A DNA stretch of 64,000 nucleotides from Lingula anatina (taxonomy: Eukaryota > Brachiopoda > Lingulata > Lingulida > Lingulidae). The notes beneath the pieces are model-generated. The model was not told where the DNA came from, did no database searches, and saw nothing but the letters and a program-made list of their open reading frames with translations. Shown here in pieces: positions 47,691 through 59,749 of the stretch. Where the stretch lies: positions 442,761 through 506,760 of the forward strand of contig NW_019774613.1 in the NCBI RefSeq assembly GCF_001039355.2, given 5' to 3'. Within the stretch, counting starts at the first letter, position 1. Each line of letters opens with the position of its first letter. A program made the position numbers and the translations under genes.

Positions 47691-48848
47691 TATGTCAGAA
47701 TTTTGCATTCTAAAAGTTGAATTACATGAATTTTACTTTCACTTCTAGAATATTGATGATCGACGGAAAAACGAATGACGCCATAGGGTATTTTGCCTGA
47801 CTCACGTACATCTATAAATATACTAGAGCCCTAGCGGTTTTTTTTATTGAGTGGGTGAATTTGCAGTAGACAACAAAAATAGAACGTAACGTGAATTAAC
47901 TCATTTCATAAATATATCAACAAAGATGAGCAAAGTAAATCCCCAAAATCAGAAAACCACATGTAATTGTGAGTAACAAACTCACATAACCAAAGGTATA
48001 TTTAAATACCAGTCAGATTGTGCTTAAAATAACTTCCGCTTTCACAATTTATAGTAATATTACTACGTCACATGTGACTAAAACCGTACCTTTGTCGTGA
48101 GGCTTTTTTTTTCCTTGGTGATTTTTGTGAGACTGTTTATACAGTAGATCTAAGGATATTTTGATAGCATATCCTTTTAATGGATTTAGCCAGAAAAGCG
48201 TATGTCAGATTTTGAAATCTAGATATACTGAAATATTTTAATATATATTAAATTTTTAATATATAGTCTATTAACATTGAATCTCATGATCACAATTACA
48301 TATTTCTTCTCGTAACTGTCCGTGATTGCCGTGATTAATGTTGTCTCCAATTTAAGTTTTTTTTTATTATTTTATAAAAATAGAAGAAAAATTGTCGAAA
48401 TATTAAGAATAATGTCATAGTTAAAATCATTACAGCAATAGCATTATAGTAGAGTTGCCACTCCCATAAGCCCAATAGTCTAATCCTGCAATGTTCAGTC
48501 CTGAACATTTTTTTTTTACAGAAATGCATTCCTTATGGCTAGAGAAGTAAAATTAGCTTGGTTGCTACCTCCGACACATTGGGCATTTTCAATATGACCG
48601 CCAATTTGTAAGGAAAATAGAAAAACAGCCATAAGTCAACAAAACCTTTTATTTTGGGCACAAGTGACTGTATTCCCTGTTGGAAGAACACAGTAGTATA
48701 AATTACTCCATTCTAGCAAGTAACTTTTATTGAAAAAATCAAAATAGCCGCCCAAACATACAGCAGAGGGTAGACAAGAGCCACAAAAGCAGTATATTTC
48801 TGGTATATTTATTTATTAAAACCATGTTCCTTTGATTTCTCTGTTCAT

Positions 48849-49096
48849 TGTGTGTGTGTGTGTTTGTGTGTGTGTTTGTGTGTGTGTGTGTTTGTGTGTG
48901 TGTTGTGTGTGTGTGTTGTGTGTGTTTTGTGTGTGTGTTGTGTNNNNNNNNNNNNNNNNNNNNNNNNNGTGTTGTGTGTGTTGTGTGTGTGTTGTGTGTT
49001 GTGTGTGTGTGTTGTGTGTGTGTTGTGTGTGTGTGTGTGTGTTGTGTGTGTGTGTTGTTGTGTGTGTTGTGTGTTGTTGTGTGTGTGTTGTGTGTG

Positions 49097-49157
<61 letters not shown>
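48849..49157. repeat. (TG)n microsatellite with assembly gap
   Basis: About 310 bases of TG with TTG interruptions, containing 25 N at 48944-48968. Long open frames across it on both strands are artefacts of the dinucleotide. The true length is unknown. Confidence 0.95.
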
Positions 49158-49159
<2 letters not shown>

Positions 49160-49421
49160 TGAGCCATGACCCTAAATTATCATTACCAGCTTGTTTGACA
49201 TTCAACGAATGCTTGGTAAAGGCGTAAGTTCCCCCCCCCCCCCCCCCGGTCGAGTTGCCATTCCCAACGGTCCCATAGTCGAACCAAACCATGCTATATT
49301 ACTATTTCCTATGAGTTAAAGAAAGAATCGAATTATTAGGTGTAAGAAAAGTCAAATGTTGTTTGGAGTCTCCTCATATTGCGCTTTATTGTTATTCATA
49401 GAAATCTCAAGCAAAGTTACA

Positions 49422-52400
49422 ATGTATGAAAAGTACGACAAACAGAAGAAACCTAGAGTGCTCAACAGAAAGATTCAGATCGCCTTGACTGTGGCAGGTA
49501 ATTGTGATTTCTTAAGTCTACATTACATTTGCCATGCTATAACCTTACATGTATAGGCCTACTTCCCGTCAATCCCTTGTCGTACTGCCTCTGTGCGGAG
49601 GCCATTTAAGATGTCAAAAAAAAAAAAAAGAAAAAAATCGCTCAGAAATGTGTATGCGATTTTCATCTCACGGCGACTGTGGCAAATGTAATGGAGGTTT
49701 AATGCATTTAAAAACCCCTTCACTAAATCAGCAAAAATGATCAAAACATAAATTTATCTGTATCTTGGAATAGTCTGTGATCCTAGATAAAAGAGCATAC
49801 CGAAAACCTTTTTTTTCTTCATAAAGCTTAATTCTTCTCACAAACAATTTGTTGTCAAATGACACCTCTTTACATCAATGTCACAGATGAAAAACCTCTG
49901 TGGAATAAAAAGCTTAGTACTTGTTTTATACCTTTATAAATATATGATCAAATATTTCTATTCATACAGGCGTAAAGGTTTTCAAATTTAGAGGATTTCA
50001 AACAAAGATTACAACCTCCTGCATGAAAAATACGGTGGATTGTTGATTTATTTCTGCGTTTTGTATAATTCAGGCACGTTTTCTCTTTCAGTTATTCTGG
50101 TAATAGTTATTACTGTCTCTCTGGCAGTGACTCTGATGCCTACCCGGAATACGAGGGAGGCTCTCATGCAGACGGTTAATGATATACTGGACAGAGTGCC
50201 ACTAGTTGATGGGTAATTGATAGGTAGTTCTAGAGGGGGTTGGGTCAGTGATTTTAAATTGTTTGATTGTTTGAATATTTACTGGAACAAATCGGGCTGA
50301 CGCCTACGTGACCTTGTATTTTTGTTTGATATTGTAATATCACTCGGGCACGGGGTGTGAAAAATTTATATCATTCCGTTCAAATACTGTCTGATTGAAT
50401 AATGCTTTACATCGTCTGCTTTCAATTATATCTGTTGCATTTTCTGTGAGTGGGTGTGTATTTGTCCGTGTGTTTGTTCAAAATCACTCAGTGCCTTGTC
50501 GTCTTGAATTGTCTAAAATACATGTAACAACTTTTTTAAAGATCATATGATGTCGGTTACAATTGGGTTAAAAAGATATGCTTGTTCGAGTTTCACACAT
50601 CAGTGGCAGAGGGCGCACAACCCCGACGCAAATTCCCCTCTCATCCCCCCCCCCCCCCCCCGCTTCGACAGTACATCTTTCTGTTTCTCAAAAAAAAAAA
50701 AATAATAATAATAATAATAAAAACAGCATAACTAGCAAAAGAAGACAAAATGAACCAAATTTTTCATCCCTGTTTCCAGATTGTATAGTGATTTTGCCCT
50801 TGTCTGATATTTAATACATGTAAATACATGTGTAGCGAACCCCCCTTGTCTAAAAATGGACCTGCCAGTGAAAACAGATCACTCATTTTCCGCACACGTC
50901 CTGAACGCTTTTTTTTTTTAAATTAATGAATTTGAATTTTACACGTACTGTTTCAGTCATAATGATTTCCCGTGGCATATACGGCTAGACACTGCCATCA
51001 ATGGAAGCTTGGCACGCTTAAATATGAGCCAAGACTTGAGAAAGGTGCTGAAGTATAGAGCGAAGTTCCATCCCAGTCAGACAGACATACCCAGAATAAA
51101 AAAGGGACGCCTTGGCGCACAGGTGAAAGAAATAAGCGTGTTTTCTACTTCCTTTTTTTTTAAATTAAATGACAATATATTCTATTCATTTAACTAATCC
51201 ATAGGTTTGTTAATAATATTTTCTGTGTTAAATGTACCACCTGTCCATCTGTTTGCTTAAGCTGATAAGTTCCTGCTAGATCACACGCACGCGCACACGC
51301 ATATACAGGTAGTATATTTGAATTAATGTCCTTAATACATTAAGGAATGTTATCGAATTCACATGCAAACCGCCTGCGTGATGTCGCACCTGCTGCAATC
51401 CATGAGGCGTTTATCAATGTGACAATAAAAACAAGTTTGTTGCCATCTTATCAGTGCATGTCCCTATTAACTTGTCATTTTTCCCCTTAGTTTTGGGTGT
51501 CATTTGCGTCGTGTGAATCCCAGTTCAAGGACGCCACTGTGAAAGCCCTGGAGCAGTTGGACCTCATTAAACGAATGATTGCGCAGTATTCTGATGTGTT
51601 TGAATTTGTCACCACAGCGGATGGTAAATCTCTCTCTCTCATTATTATCAGAATTTACATTTCGAATAAAAGCCTATAAAACCAAATGGAATACCACACA
51701 CACACACCCAACACACACACATGCACGCACACTACACGCAAACTCTCGGTTTCGTCTGCATGCTTAAAACTAAAAGGGATAAATGTATCAACTTTTGACA
51801 AAAAATGGATTTTTCTGGAATAAAGGATATTTTCCCATACCAACCAATGGTTAATTATTCCATCCCGACGTTCATAGTTAGTCCCTGTTTTTTTTTCTAA
51901 AAAATAAATTTTTTTGTAATGTTCCCTGAAGAGATTATTACAGAGTGTAGCCATCTATGGAGGTCACGTGATGTGATGGCAAGCACAGTCTAAAATAATT
52001 GCTAACTGCGGTTTTGGAGGTAAAACAGAATTCATAATATTTCCATGGGTTGTTTACAGTGTATTTATTTTGAAATATCATACGAACAGTTTTTATCTCT
52101 TTAACTAAAATGGTACATATAATTCCAGGTATTGAATCTGCCCATAAAAGCGTTAAAGTGGCCAGTCTCCTGGCTGTGGAGGGCGGCCATCACATCAGGA
52201 GTAGTCTGGGTGTACTGAGGATGTTCTATGAACTTGGAGTGCGTTATATGACCCTTACCTGGAACTGTAATACACCATGGTGAGCTGTTGTAATAATAAT
52301 AATGATTATTATTATTATATAAATTATGAAAATTATCTAACACAAGCCGAAAATCTTACACAAATTTAGCTTACAGTCAACCTGGACGTAGGCCAACTTC

Positions 52401-55400
52401 AGACTGATCTGATACCCTCTACAAGGGTGGCAGATATAATAGGCACATTTTCCACAGAGAATCAACTAATTTATCTAAAGACATTACATGTGAATATCTT
52501 GTGAAAAATCAATCCTTGACCTTGGTAGAGGGTACTGATGTGAGAAGTTGTTACTCGCTGACCGCTAGGTGGTGTAGCGGCTAGGACCCTCTTGTAAATG
52601 TCAGATAAATCGACCCCCGTCCAAATTTATGCTTAAGCTAACGACATGAAGGATTTTTGGCCTGTGTTTGATCATTTTCATTAATGATCCAACTGCCAAG
52701 TTAATGAATATTTTTGCTCAATAACAGTAATAGTTTAATAATCCATTGTTAAAATCCCAACCCGTAAGCTGAAGTTATCTATATTTGTTGAAACTGAATA
52801 TGATATTCAGAACATAACACGATAATTTACAGCTCTACACAATTTTAATTTAAAATTCAAAAACTGAATGCCGTTTAATGTGAGATCATTTTCAGGGCTG
52901 ACTGCAACGTCGCTACCAGGCAACGAAAGCCTGTCCACCACGGTCTGACGGACTTCGGCAAGGTAAGGCAGTGGCGGATACATAGGGGTAGGGAATTGTC
53001 ATTCGAATGCCCTCTATTTTTAAATATAAAATAGCGAAATAAACACGCCTCTTCTGTATAGAGGGTCCATTGCGTATTTTGTGACCCGTGAAAGCCACTT
53101 TTTTATATCCCGAAATGCGTGAACGTTCACATTATTTAGTGTGATCTGTGAAGCACCCTATTCCCGTGTCTCGTGAATACGGTTTTTTATTCTTTGCCCT
53201 TTGTGAAACGAAGTCAGTGTATTCGGATACTCGTGAATTTCAGGATTTTTGACCCATTTTATCAGTGAAATCTGAAAAAGGTCTTATTTAGTGTGATTTG
53301 TGAATTGTTTATTTTATTTCCCGTGAACTGTGATCACTACCCCTCCCCCCTCCCCCAATTGGACCCTCTTTATAAGGGAGAATTTTGCCCTTGGCGACTT
53401 TGATCTCAGGAGATTATAAACGGCGCTATATCACTCAAAATTACAAATATTTATTAAAAAGTTTGTGATTCTTGTTTTCTTTTTTCTAGATCGTCGTGAA
53501 GGAGATGAACCGCTTAGGAATGATGGTAGACCTGTCGCACGTGGCCGTGGACACTATGCACGCGGCCCTGAACGTGTCTGAAGCACCGGTCATCTTCAGC
53601 CACTCGTCTGCTTTCGCGCTTTGTCCTCATGTCAGAAATGTCCCGGATGACGTCCTCGTACGAGTGGTATGTTGAACTCGTACAGATGTAGGTCTCTGTT
53701 TGAGCAAGTAGTACTTAGCTTTGATTTAGTAAATGTATGCATATATCGATAGGACTTCATTTAACCGTTATTTTATAACTAGATCGATACGTTGTAAAAA
53801 AAGTCTCGTGTTTAAAATAACAGGAAACCAGAAGGATACCTTTGAGACCGACTTCGAACAAAGTGCTTATTCCTCAATGTCAGTTGCTCTTAGAACATTA
53901 ATCAGGTCCGTCTTTTTCTGAAAAAAAGTAGACCTTTACCCATTAAAACTTTCATAGATAAAAGATTTACCCTGAGGGGACCTTTTCCCGGCAAAAAGGG
54001 GGTTCTAACCCCCACCCCCACCCCCCCCACCCCCCCCGTAAATGTAGGCCTACTTGGTTAATCTGAGTAGAGACATTTTCTTGTGCTAAAATTAGCATCA
54101 ATACTACGTTAATGATTTTGATCATTTTACACGTGTTTGTACACAATTTAGATTAAAATCCGGAGTCTTGTCGATTTTACTACCTAGCAGTATTGTTCTT
54201 TTTGTTCTACAGAAAGAAAACGGCGGCATAGTTATGGTTAACTTCTACAATGATTTTATAAACTGTTCCTCTGAAAACACATATACAGGGGAACAGGACT
54301 GGAGACCCGCGGATATCAACCAAGTCATAGGTAAGCACTATATCTTAAAATGACTTTGCTGCGTCACGAGATACAGCAGGGGTCACCCGACAGTCGAGTC
54401 ATAAACAGGCGCGACATATCTATCCTCTAATATCAGGGTCCACCCGCTTTCAACATTTTTGTAACAGACTACTAATATAGGCTTAGGAGTGCCCCACCGC
54501 GTCCCTTAAAACGTGAAATTTTTGACTGAAATATGTTTTGTTTCAAAGCTTGAAAGCTTTTGCGGTACACACGTAGAGACCAGATTTGAGGGAGTCGCTA
54601 TTTCGGTGTCACTTACATATAAATAAAGCAAAAAATACATATTTATGTTGCAGTGTCAAACTACGATTATAACTTCCAAATTGTAAACGCCTCCATTATT
54701 TTTAATGAATTAAACATTTGTTAAGAAAATAGCATTATAAAAGTGTTTGTTTCGCTTTGTAACTTGAATCCAGATTTGTCGAAATGATAAGAAACCCAAT
54801 GCTCTTATTAACCACGTCTTACTAATTCAGAACACATAGAGTACATACGCAATATAACCGGCGTTGATCACGTTGGACTAGGCAGCGACTTTGATGGGAT
54901 AGACAGGTGAGAAAAGATGCTGAAATACAAAGTTTACTAATGGGAATTGAACAAACAGTCAAAGGTAAATTTTTATTTTACAGCGGATAAGAAAATGTGG
55001 GTTATAAATATAATATTTGCAGACGTCTAATAAGGTAAGACTCTAATGTCAATTTCGTCCCCTGCTCATGCTTTTGTCACAATTAAAATTGAACAGCTGG
55101 ACAAGATGGCCACGTGCTTTTTACTAGTAACCGTAGTAATGTGTCTTATTTGTTGACAAAACCATGCAGCATACTGTGCAGGGTTTAAGGTTAAGTCAGC
55201 CAAGTATCTACATGTACGTATGAGGAAAATACCGAAACGAATAAACGCGCTAGGGACTCTTACTTGTTTAATGTATCCGTTGTCACAGAATGCAATATGA
55301 ATAAGAAATACGTTTTTAATAGTAGAATTATATGTATTTGAACAAGAAAGTTAAAGAGAATTTTTTTTTATTTTCATTAACATTCCTTGATTTAAATAAA

Positions 55401-56479
55401 AAATACAAGTCCCGTGATTTATTCCCGTCGTCAGAAATATCACAGTGACTCTGTTATATTTTACTGAACAACACCGATAATACAAATGGAAATGCACCAT
55501 TTCATTTAACGTATTGTGATCACAGGTATCCTGTCGGTCTAGAAGACGTGTCGAAATTCCCCAACATTCTCTACGAGTTGATGTCACGTGGTTGGAGTGA
55601 GGAAGAGCTGGAAAAACTGGCCGGGAAAAACTTTCTCAGGGTGTTCCGAAAGGTGGAGGAGGTGAGAAAAACGGGGTTTCTGTGTTTAAAGAAGCACCTT
55701 ATTGTTTTTTCAACGAGTTCTACAGGGTACAGTTAAAGGTTTTCAACAGTTAGAATGCATGTGAGGGTTTTTTTTTTCGGAAAATGGCGTACATGGATGT
55801 GGCAAGCAATGAAAAGTATGCATACTTCTTCATACTGCTATGACAAATTGTAAAAGTTTATGATATAGGTAAAAACCGTCCAAGCCATTATATCCACGGC
55901 TGACAGGCTTCTGAATCACATGAATGAAATACATACATTGGCTACAGCAACGATGTGTTCCCTTGGGTACCGTCCCCTTGGACACCATCCCCTGTAATAA
56001 AGTGGGGCTGTGTAAATGTCCACATGGTACCTGTATGTGCTGGCGTTGCAATTTTAACTTTAAACATCAAAACAACAAATCAGAACGATCTCTACAAATA
56101 AAATTTATGGCACAGTCTCACCTACCTGTAAATACGCTCGCAATTTTTGTGCTCCATTTGACCTTGAGCGGCTGACTGGAATCAGTTGAAAAACTATTTG
56201 TTTCCAACTTTTCAACTTGAGTTGTTTACTTACTGACCTGCTGCTACACTTTAACTTTGTTCATAATTGATCTGAAGCTGAAAGCTTACTTCAGCCTCTC
56301 ATTTCCGCCAAATGCATATATTTCGGCCTATTTAATTTCCAAAATCACGTAAATGCGTTGTTTTTTCCTTACAGGTAAAAATGTCCAAAGTGGATCAACC
56401 TGCATTTGAGAATCTTATTGATATTAATGAAATACCGGATCATAGCTGCATCAGCACAAACTGGGAAATATTTGGATGA
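49422..56479 (+). CDS. Membrane dipeptidase homologue (peptidase M19), 441 aa, substrate-site His replaced
   Basis: Eleven coding exons: 49422-49497, 50092-50212, 50957-51122, 51491-51623, 52129-52279, 52896-52962, 53490-53666, 54213-54330, 54831-54906, 55526-55661, 56375-56479. All phases close. The ATG has A at -3. A short basic tail and a hydrophobic segment at about 18-40 suggest a type II signal anchor. The M19 metal-site residues are present: His67 and Asp69 (DGHND), Glu183 (VEGGH), His255 (DLSH), His276 (FSHSS); Asp356 lies in GSDFDG. In vertebrate DPEP1 the stretch LTHxCNTPW carries substrate-binding His152; here it is LTWNCNTPW, Trp210. The family hydrolyses dipeptides such as Cys-Gly from glutathione breakdown; this substitution makes activity doubtful. 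The C-terminus ([10 protein letters not shown]) lacks the GPI signal of vertebrate DPEPs. It is flanked by minus-strand NB-ARC genes. Confidence 0.92.
51769..52105. mobile_element. MITE-like element, family G, copy 2
   Basis: Ordered matches to 30453-30805 include AAAAGGGATAA, CCAATGGTTAAT, TTAGTCCCTGTTTTTTT, GAGATTATTACAGAG, GGTCACGTGAT and a TCTCTTTAAC end. It lies in dipeptidase intron 4, ending about 23 bases before exon 5. Confidence 0.75.
52411..52546. mobile_element. MITE-like element, family H, copy 2
   Basis: Inverted ends TACCCTCTACAAGG and CCTTGGTAGAGGGTA bound the same interior word as copy 1 (3834-3992). It is in dipeptidase intron 5. Confidence 0.7.
52968..53370. repeat. Dispersed-type repeat with degenerate CGTGAA/TGTGAA internal periodicity
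   Basis: It begins CAGTGGCGGATACATAGGGG, a start resembling other G-rich dispersed repeats. It then carries a dozen or so spaced words of the form CGTGAA, TGTGAA or GTGATC, before a CCCCTCCCCCC tail. It lies in dipeptidase intron 6; class unknown. Confidence 0.4.
53925..54040. repeat. Dispersed repeat with CTTTTCCCGGCAAAA core, copy 2
   Basis: It resembles 1240-1412, including the pyrimidine tail ending in a C run. It lies in dipeptidase intron 7. Confidence 0.4.
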
Positions 56480-57389
56480 AACTGAATTGTTATAATACGG
56501 TGGTGTCCATGTACACCTGTACATAAACGAACCGAACTGCTTTTATAAAGTTATGTTGGGATACGTTTCACGAAGAAATCAGATACATTGAAGACCAAAC
56601 GTGAAATCTGATCTGATGGTTTTGATAAAGATATATGGCCGATTGTGTGCATTAATTGGGCAGATTCGATAAAGTAAGGTTCACAAGATTATAGCAGCTA
56701 AAACAAATAGGACGCAAAGACTGAGTATTACTTTCGCTCGAGTGTGCATTTCATTAATATTTGATTGAACATATTCCAGAAAGATTACATCGTCAACTCC
56801 TCACAAGTTAGTAAACATTTAATTGCCGTAATTCAGATTTATTAAAAGTATTTGTGTAGCCAAATGTTCACAAGCACAACAAAGCTCTGTTTTTTCTCAA
56901 AAGTAAATAAGACGTAAGACCATATGGCTGAATATTGTCATTTATTAAAAAGGAAGAAAACGTAATACAAAGTTACAAAAAAAAAAAAAAAAAAACGGGG
57001 AGATGATCAAAATAACATCAAGTTATCACACATGCAACCCACATACAATGGAGCATAAAGTTGGCGAAAGAGAAAAATGCCAACAAGATGTAAGAACTAG
57101 AGCCTCACATCCCTGCACTGTTATTTTCTAACTTGTATTACGCATGAACTATGTGGATGGAAAGTGTGTAGTCGGGTATGTCACTATCTACTAATTGGCT
57201 ACCATGTCTCTGGCACTGCTGTTTCACGTAATATGTGGTGATTTCATTGGGTAGTACTCTTTGGGCTGGTCAAAGTATGGCTTTAACAGAGCAGGGTTCT
57301 GACAAAAAAGCCTCCATATTTCGACAACGGCTGCACAAAAAAAGATTTTCAAGTTTCGCATACAAGTGACCGGATTCACGGTGCTTGAA

Positions 57390-58210
57390 CTGAGTGAAAC
57401 AGTGTGTCACCACGGAGTTGGTTTGCGTCGGAATGGCGCCAAACGGATAGACATTGCCAGATAAATTATTGTGTCACAAGGAACAATCCGCACAGTCTTA
57501 CAGAGGTATGACCACACTAGTGTACCTACACAGAGGCTACACCCAAGGCATTCCAAACTTATCGCCAGGAATTAGGACTCACTGTTCTTACGGATGTGCT
57601 GCTACAACTAAACAAATGTAACCAGTTTCCTCTCAGAATGGGGAGGGGGGATTGCCACTTAAAAGCGTTTTTTAAACCCTTTTGTGCGCGGACTGGATTT
57701 ATAAGCGAATTTGTACCGGATGTAATCTAACGAAACCTCTGTGACTAGCGCAACGTCGTCTATTTCCGCAAAGAGTTTGAAACCATAAACGTTTCCGTGC
57801 ACAGCACTGGAATTATATAGCTTATTATTGCGGTCAAATTTCATTTGTACCGCCGAAGTGGTCAGAATAAGAGTTAACAACCCTACAAAGAAGATTGTGT
57901 CACTCAGAGCGACTGGGGCGGTGGGAGTATATAGTGTTTGGAGTAGAATTTACGTTGGTGCCAAAGCAACCAACAGTATACATAGTATCTAGTAGATGGT
58001 TAACTGAACCACGCCAAATGCAGGAATATCCACAAGTACTGTATTCTGCCTACCATTTGCTAGAGGGCACCTTAGAAACGATTTTATGGAAAAGATGAAA
58101 ATTCTGGTCTATAAAGAGCACTTGGTTTCGCAGAATACCTGCAGAACCAAAGGACACCAAGATCCCCAGATCTGAAGCCTATTTTTGGATAGTCATTACT
58201 AGTAAAATTA
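57390..58210 (+). pseudogene. Probable decayed Tc1/mariner transposase remnant
   Basis: Broken frames read ITVS-like helix-turn-helix text, IVSQGTIRTVLQRYDHTS followed by QRLHPRHSK, reminiscent of the N-terminal DNA-binding part of Tc1 transposases. A later stretch ends with PRSEAYFW, where intact relatives have SPDLNPIE. Many stops and frameshifts are present. The assignment rests on short patches only. Confidence 0.3.
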
Positions 58211-58444
58211 ACCGCCTTCTGGTCCTTCAACACATCTGAACCTAATTGGACAAGCCCGTTGCCTGGGATAATATTTTAGACCCAGCTCTATGAAACATAT
58301 CACAAGGAAAGTCTTGCCAATTTGGAGCCCTGGTATCTCCCAGGTTCAGGTATCAGACGCACCTCTGGCCGTTGCTGTGACTACACACCGAGATACAAAC
58401 AACGCTTTTGATGGTTGCTAAATGTTATAGACTGCATTCCCACA

Positions 58445-58683
58445 GATTTAGATCGATTCATCTGGATCGACCTAACTCCCTGTGGGCTCACGCTAAATTG
58501 TTGCCAGCTCAAGAGCCTTAAATGCCTGTCACGCCTACCCAATCAGCTAGGGTAAAGATAATTACCCCCTAACAGCTTTACTATGCGTGAGAGACATTTA
58601 AGCCGGCCAAGTTGACAGCAATTTAGTGAGACTCCCCTGGGGGATAGATCGATCTAAATATCTATGGGACTGGTCTCTTAGAA
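58445..58683. mobile_element. MITE-like element, family D, copy 2
   Basis: Ends containing TTAGATCGATTCATC and GATAGATCGATCTAAA are inverted, with inner GCTAAATTGTTG and CAGCAATTTAG. The interior order matches 17811-18066 (AATCAGCTAGG, ATTACCCCCTA, GAGACAT, TTAAGCCG). Confidence 0.75.
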
Positions 58684-59749
58684 TCAGCCATGTATTTTTG
58701 TTTTAGGTGAATTCAAGCAAAAGCATGCTATTAAAATGGCGCTGAAGAGTATATGCACAGCTATCAAATTCTTGTTTTCATTTATCAGTTGGAAACATAG
58801 GGAAGAAAATCGAAGAAAAATAATTTGAAAAAACATAACCATACTAAATATCAAGTCTGTATGTAGATTGGTTATCGAAAACCACCATGAAGCTATGAAC
58901 TTTATCTTTAAAAGTATGGAAGTTTGCTTGTCCAACAACATACCCTGTAAATTCGTAAATTAAGGAACAGAACAGCAAACATTTTTCATTTCATTAAATT
59001 CCCTTTAAACGCTCAATTCGGATAAATATCTTGAGGTACACAAGGACCACTCAGCTTTGATATAGAAGAAAATGAATTGCAGGGGGGGGGGGGGGGCTCT
59101 AGGCTTAATCTCGTAATCTGATTTCATTCGGCGAGAGGCCCCGCGGAGTTGGAAAGAACTTCTAAGACCGAAACGTTTATTGGGAATTAGTTCTAAGATT
59201 TGCATGCCATGTGTAAAGACCTACAGTTGAACCCAAAACCGTTGAACAATACAATCTATAAATCCCTACGGACTTCTAACTTATTAATATTATTATTAAC
59301 ACCGTTATTATAGTGAGAGTCTAAATATCCGTTACAATAATGACTCAAAATTTAGAAAATTGGATGTTATTTAAAACAATTACCTTTTGTATGAAAGCCC
59401 ATTTTGTTGTTCTGACTTTTTGAAAATAGCAAACATGACGTCACTATAAAGCAATATTTTCATCTCTCTAGAGTGAAGCTAAATATTACTGTAATGCATG
59501 CAATCACATGTAGTATAAATTGCGTTAGAAAGGGTAACAAATTATTTATAAACAAGGCAGCTAAACTTTAAAATGTACAGACAAAAACAGAAAAATAATT
59601 ATTGCAAAATAAGCTACATGTACTTTGAATTTTGAAGCAATGATTCATAATGGCTAACTGCAACAGCAAAGTCAATCAAATTGTAATTTGACACAACAGA
59701 TAATATGACTGTAAGGAATGTTTAACTCGCATAAGGCCTCAGGCCAATG

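Larger units (their letters stand above)
40368..49421. other. Long gene-poor region: 5' flank of NB-ARC gene 1 and spacer to dipeptidase
   Basis: Nine kilobases of AT-rich sequence. Contents I can support: a Tc1-end-like element (40727-41060), a poly-A run (44169-44198), a candidate 5' exon and TATA box of gene 1 (45648-46001), a dispersed G-rich repeat (47445-47690) and a TG microsatellite with a gap (48849-49157). No other coding exon was recognised. Confidence 0.5.

Noticed and set aside
48739-49292. Several open frames through the TG tract on both strands
   Set aside because: They encode only TH/CV dipeptide repeats and cross the N gap; artefacts of a dinucleotide repeat.
52555-52600. 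Possible tRNA-like or SINE head (GGTGGTGTAGCGGCTAGGAC)
   Set aside because: It has a B-box-free short match only, and no cloverleaf could be drawn.
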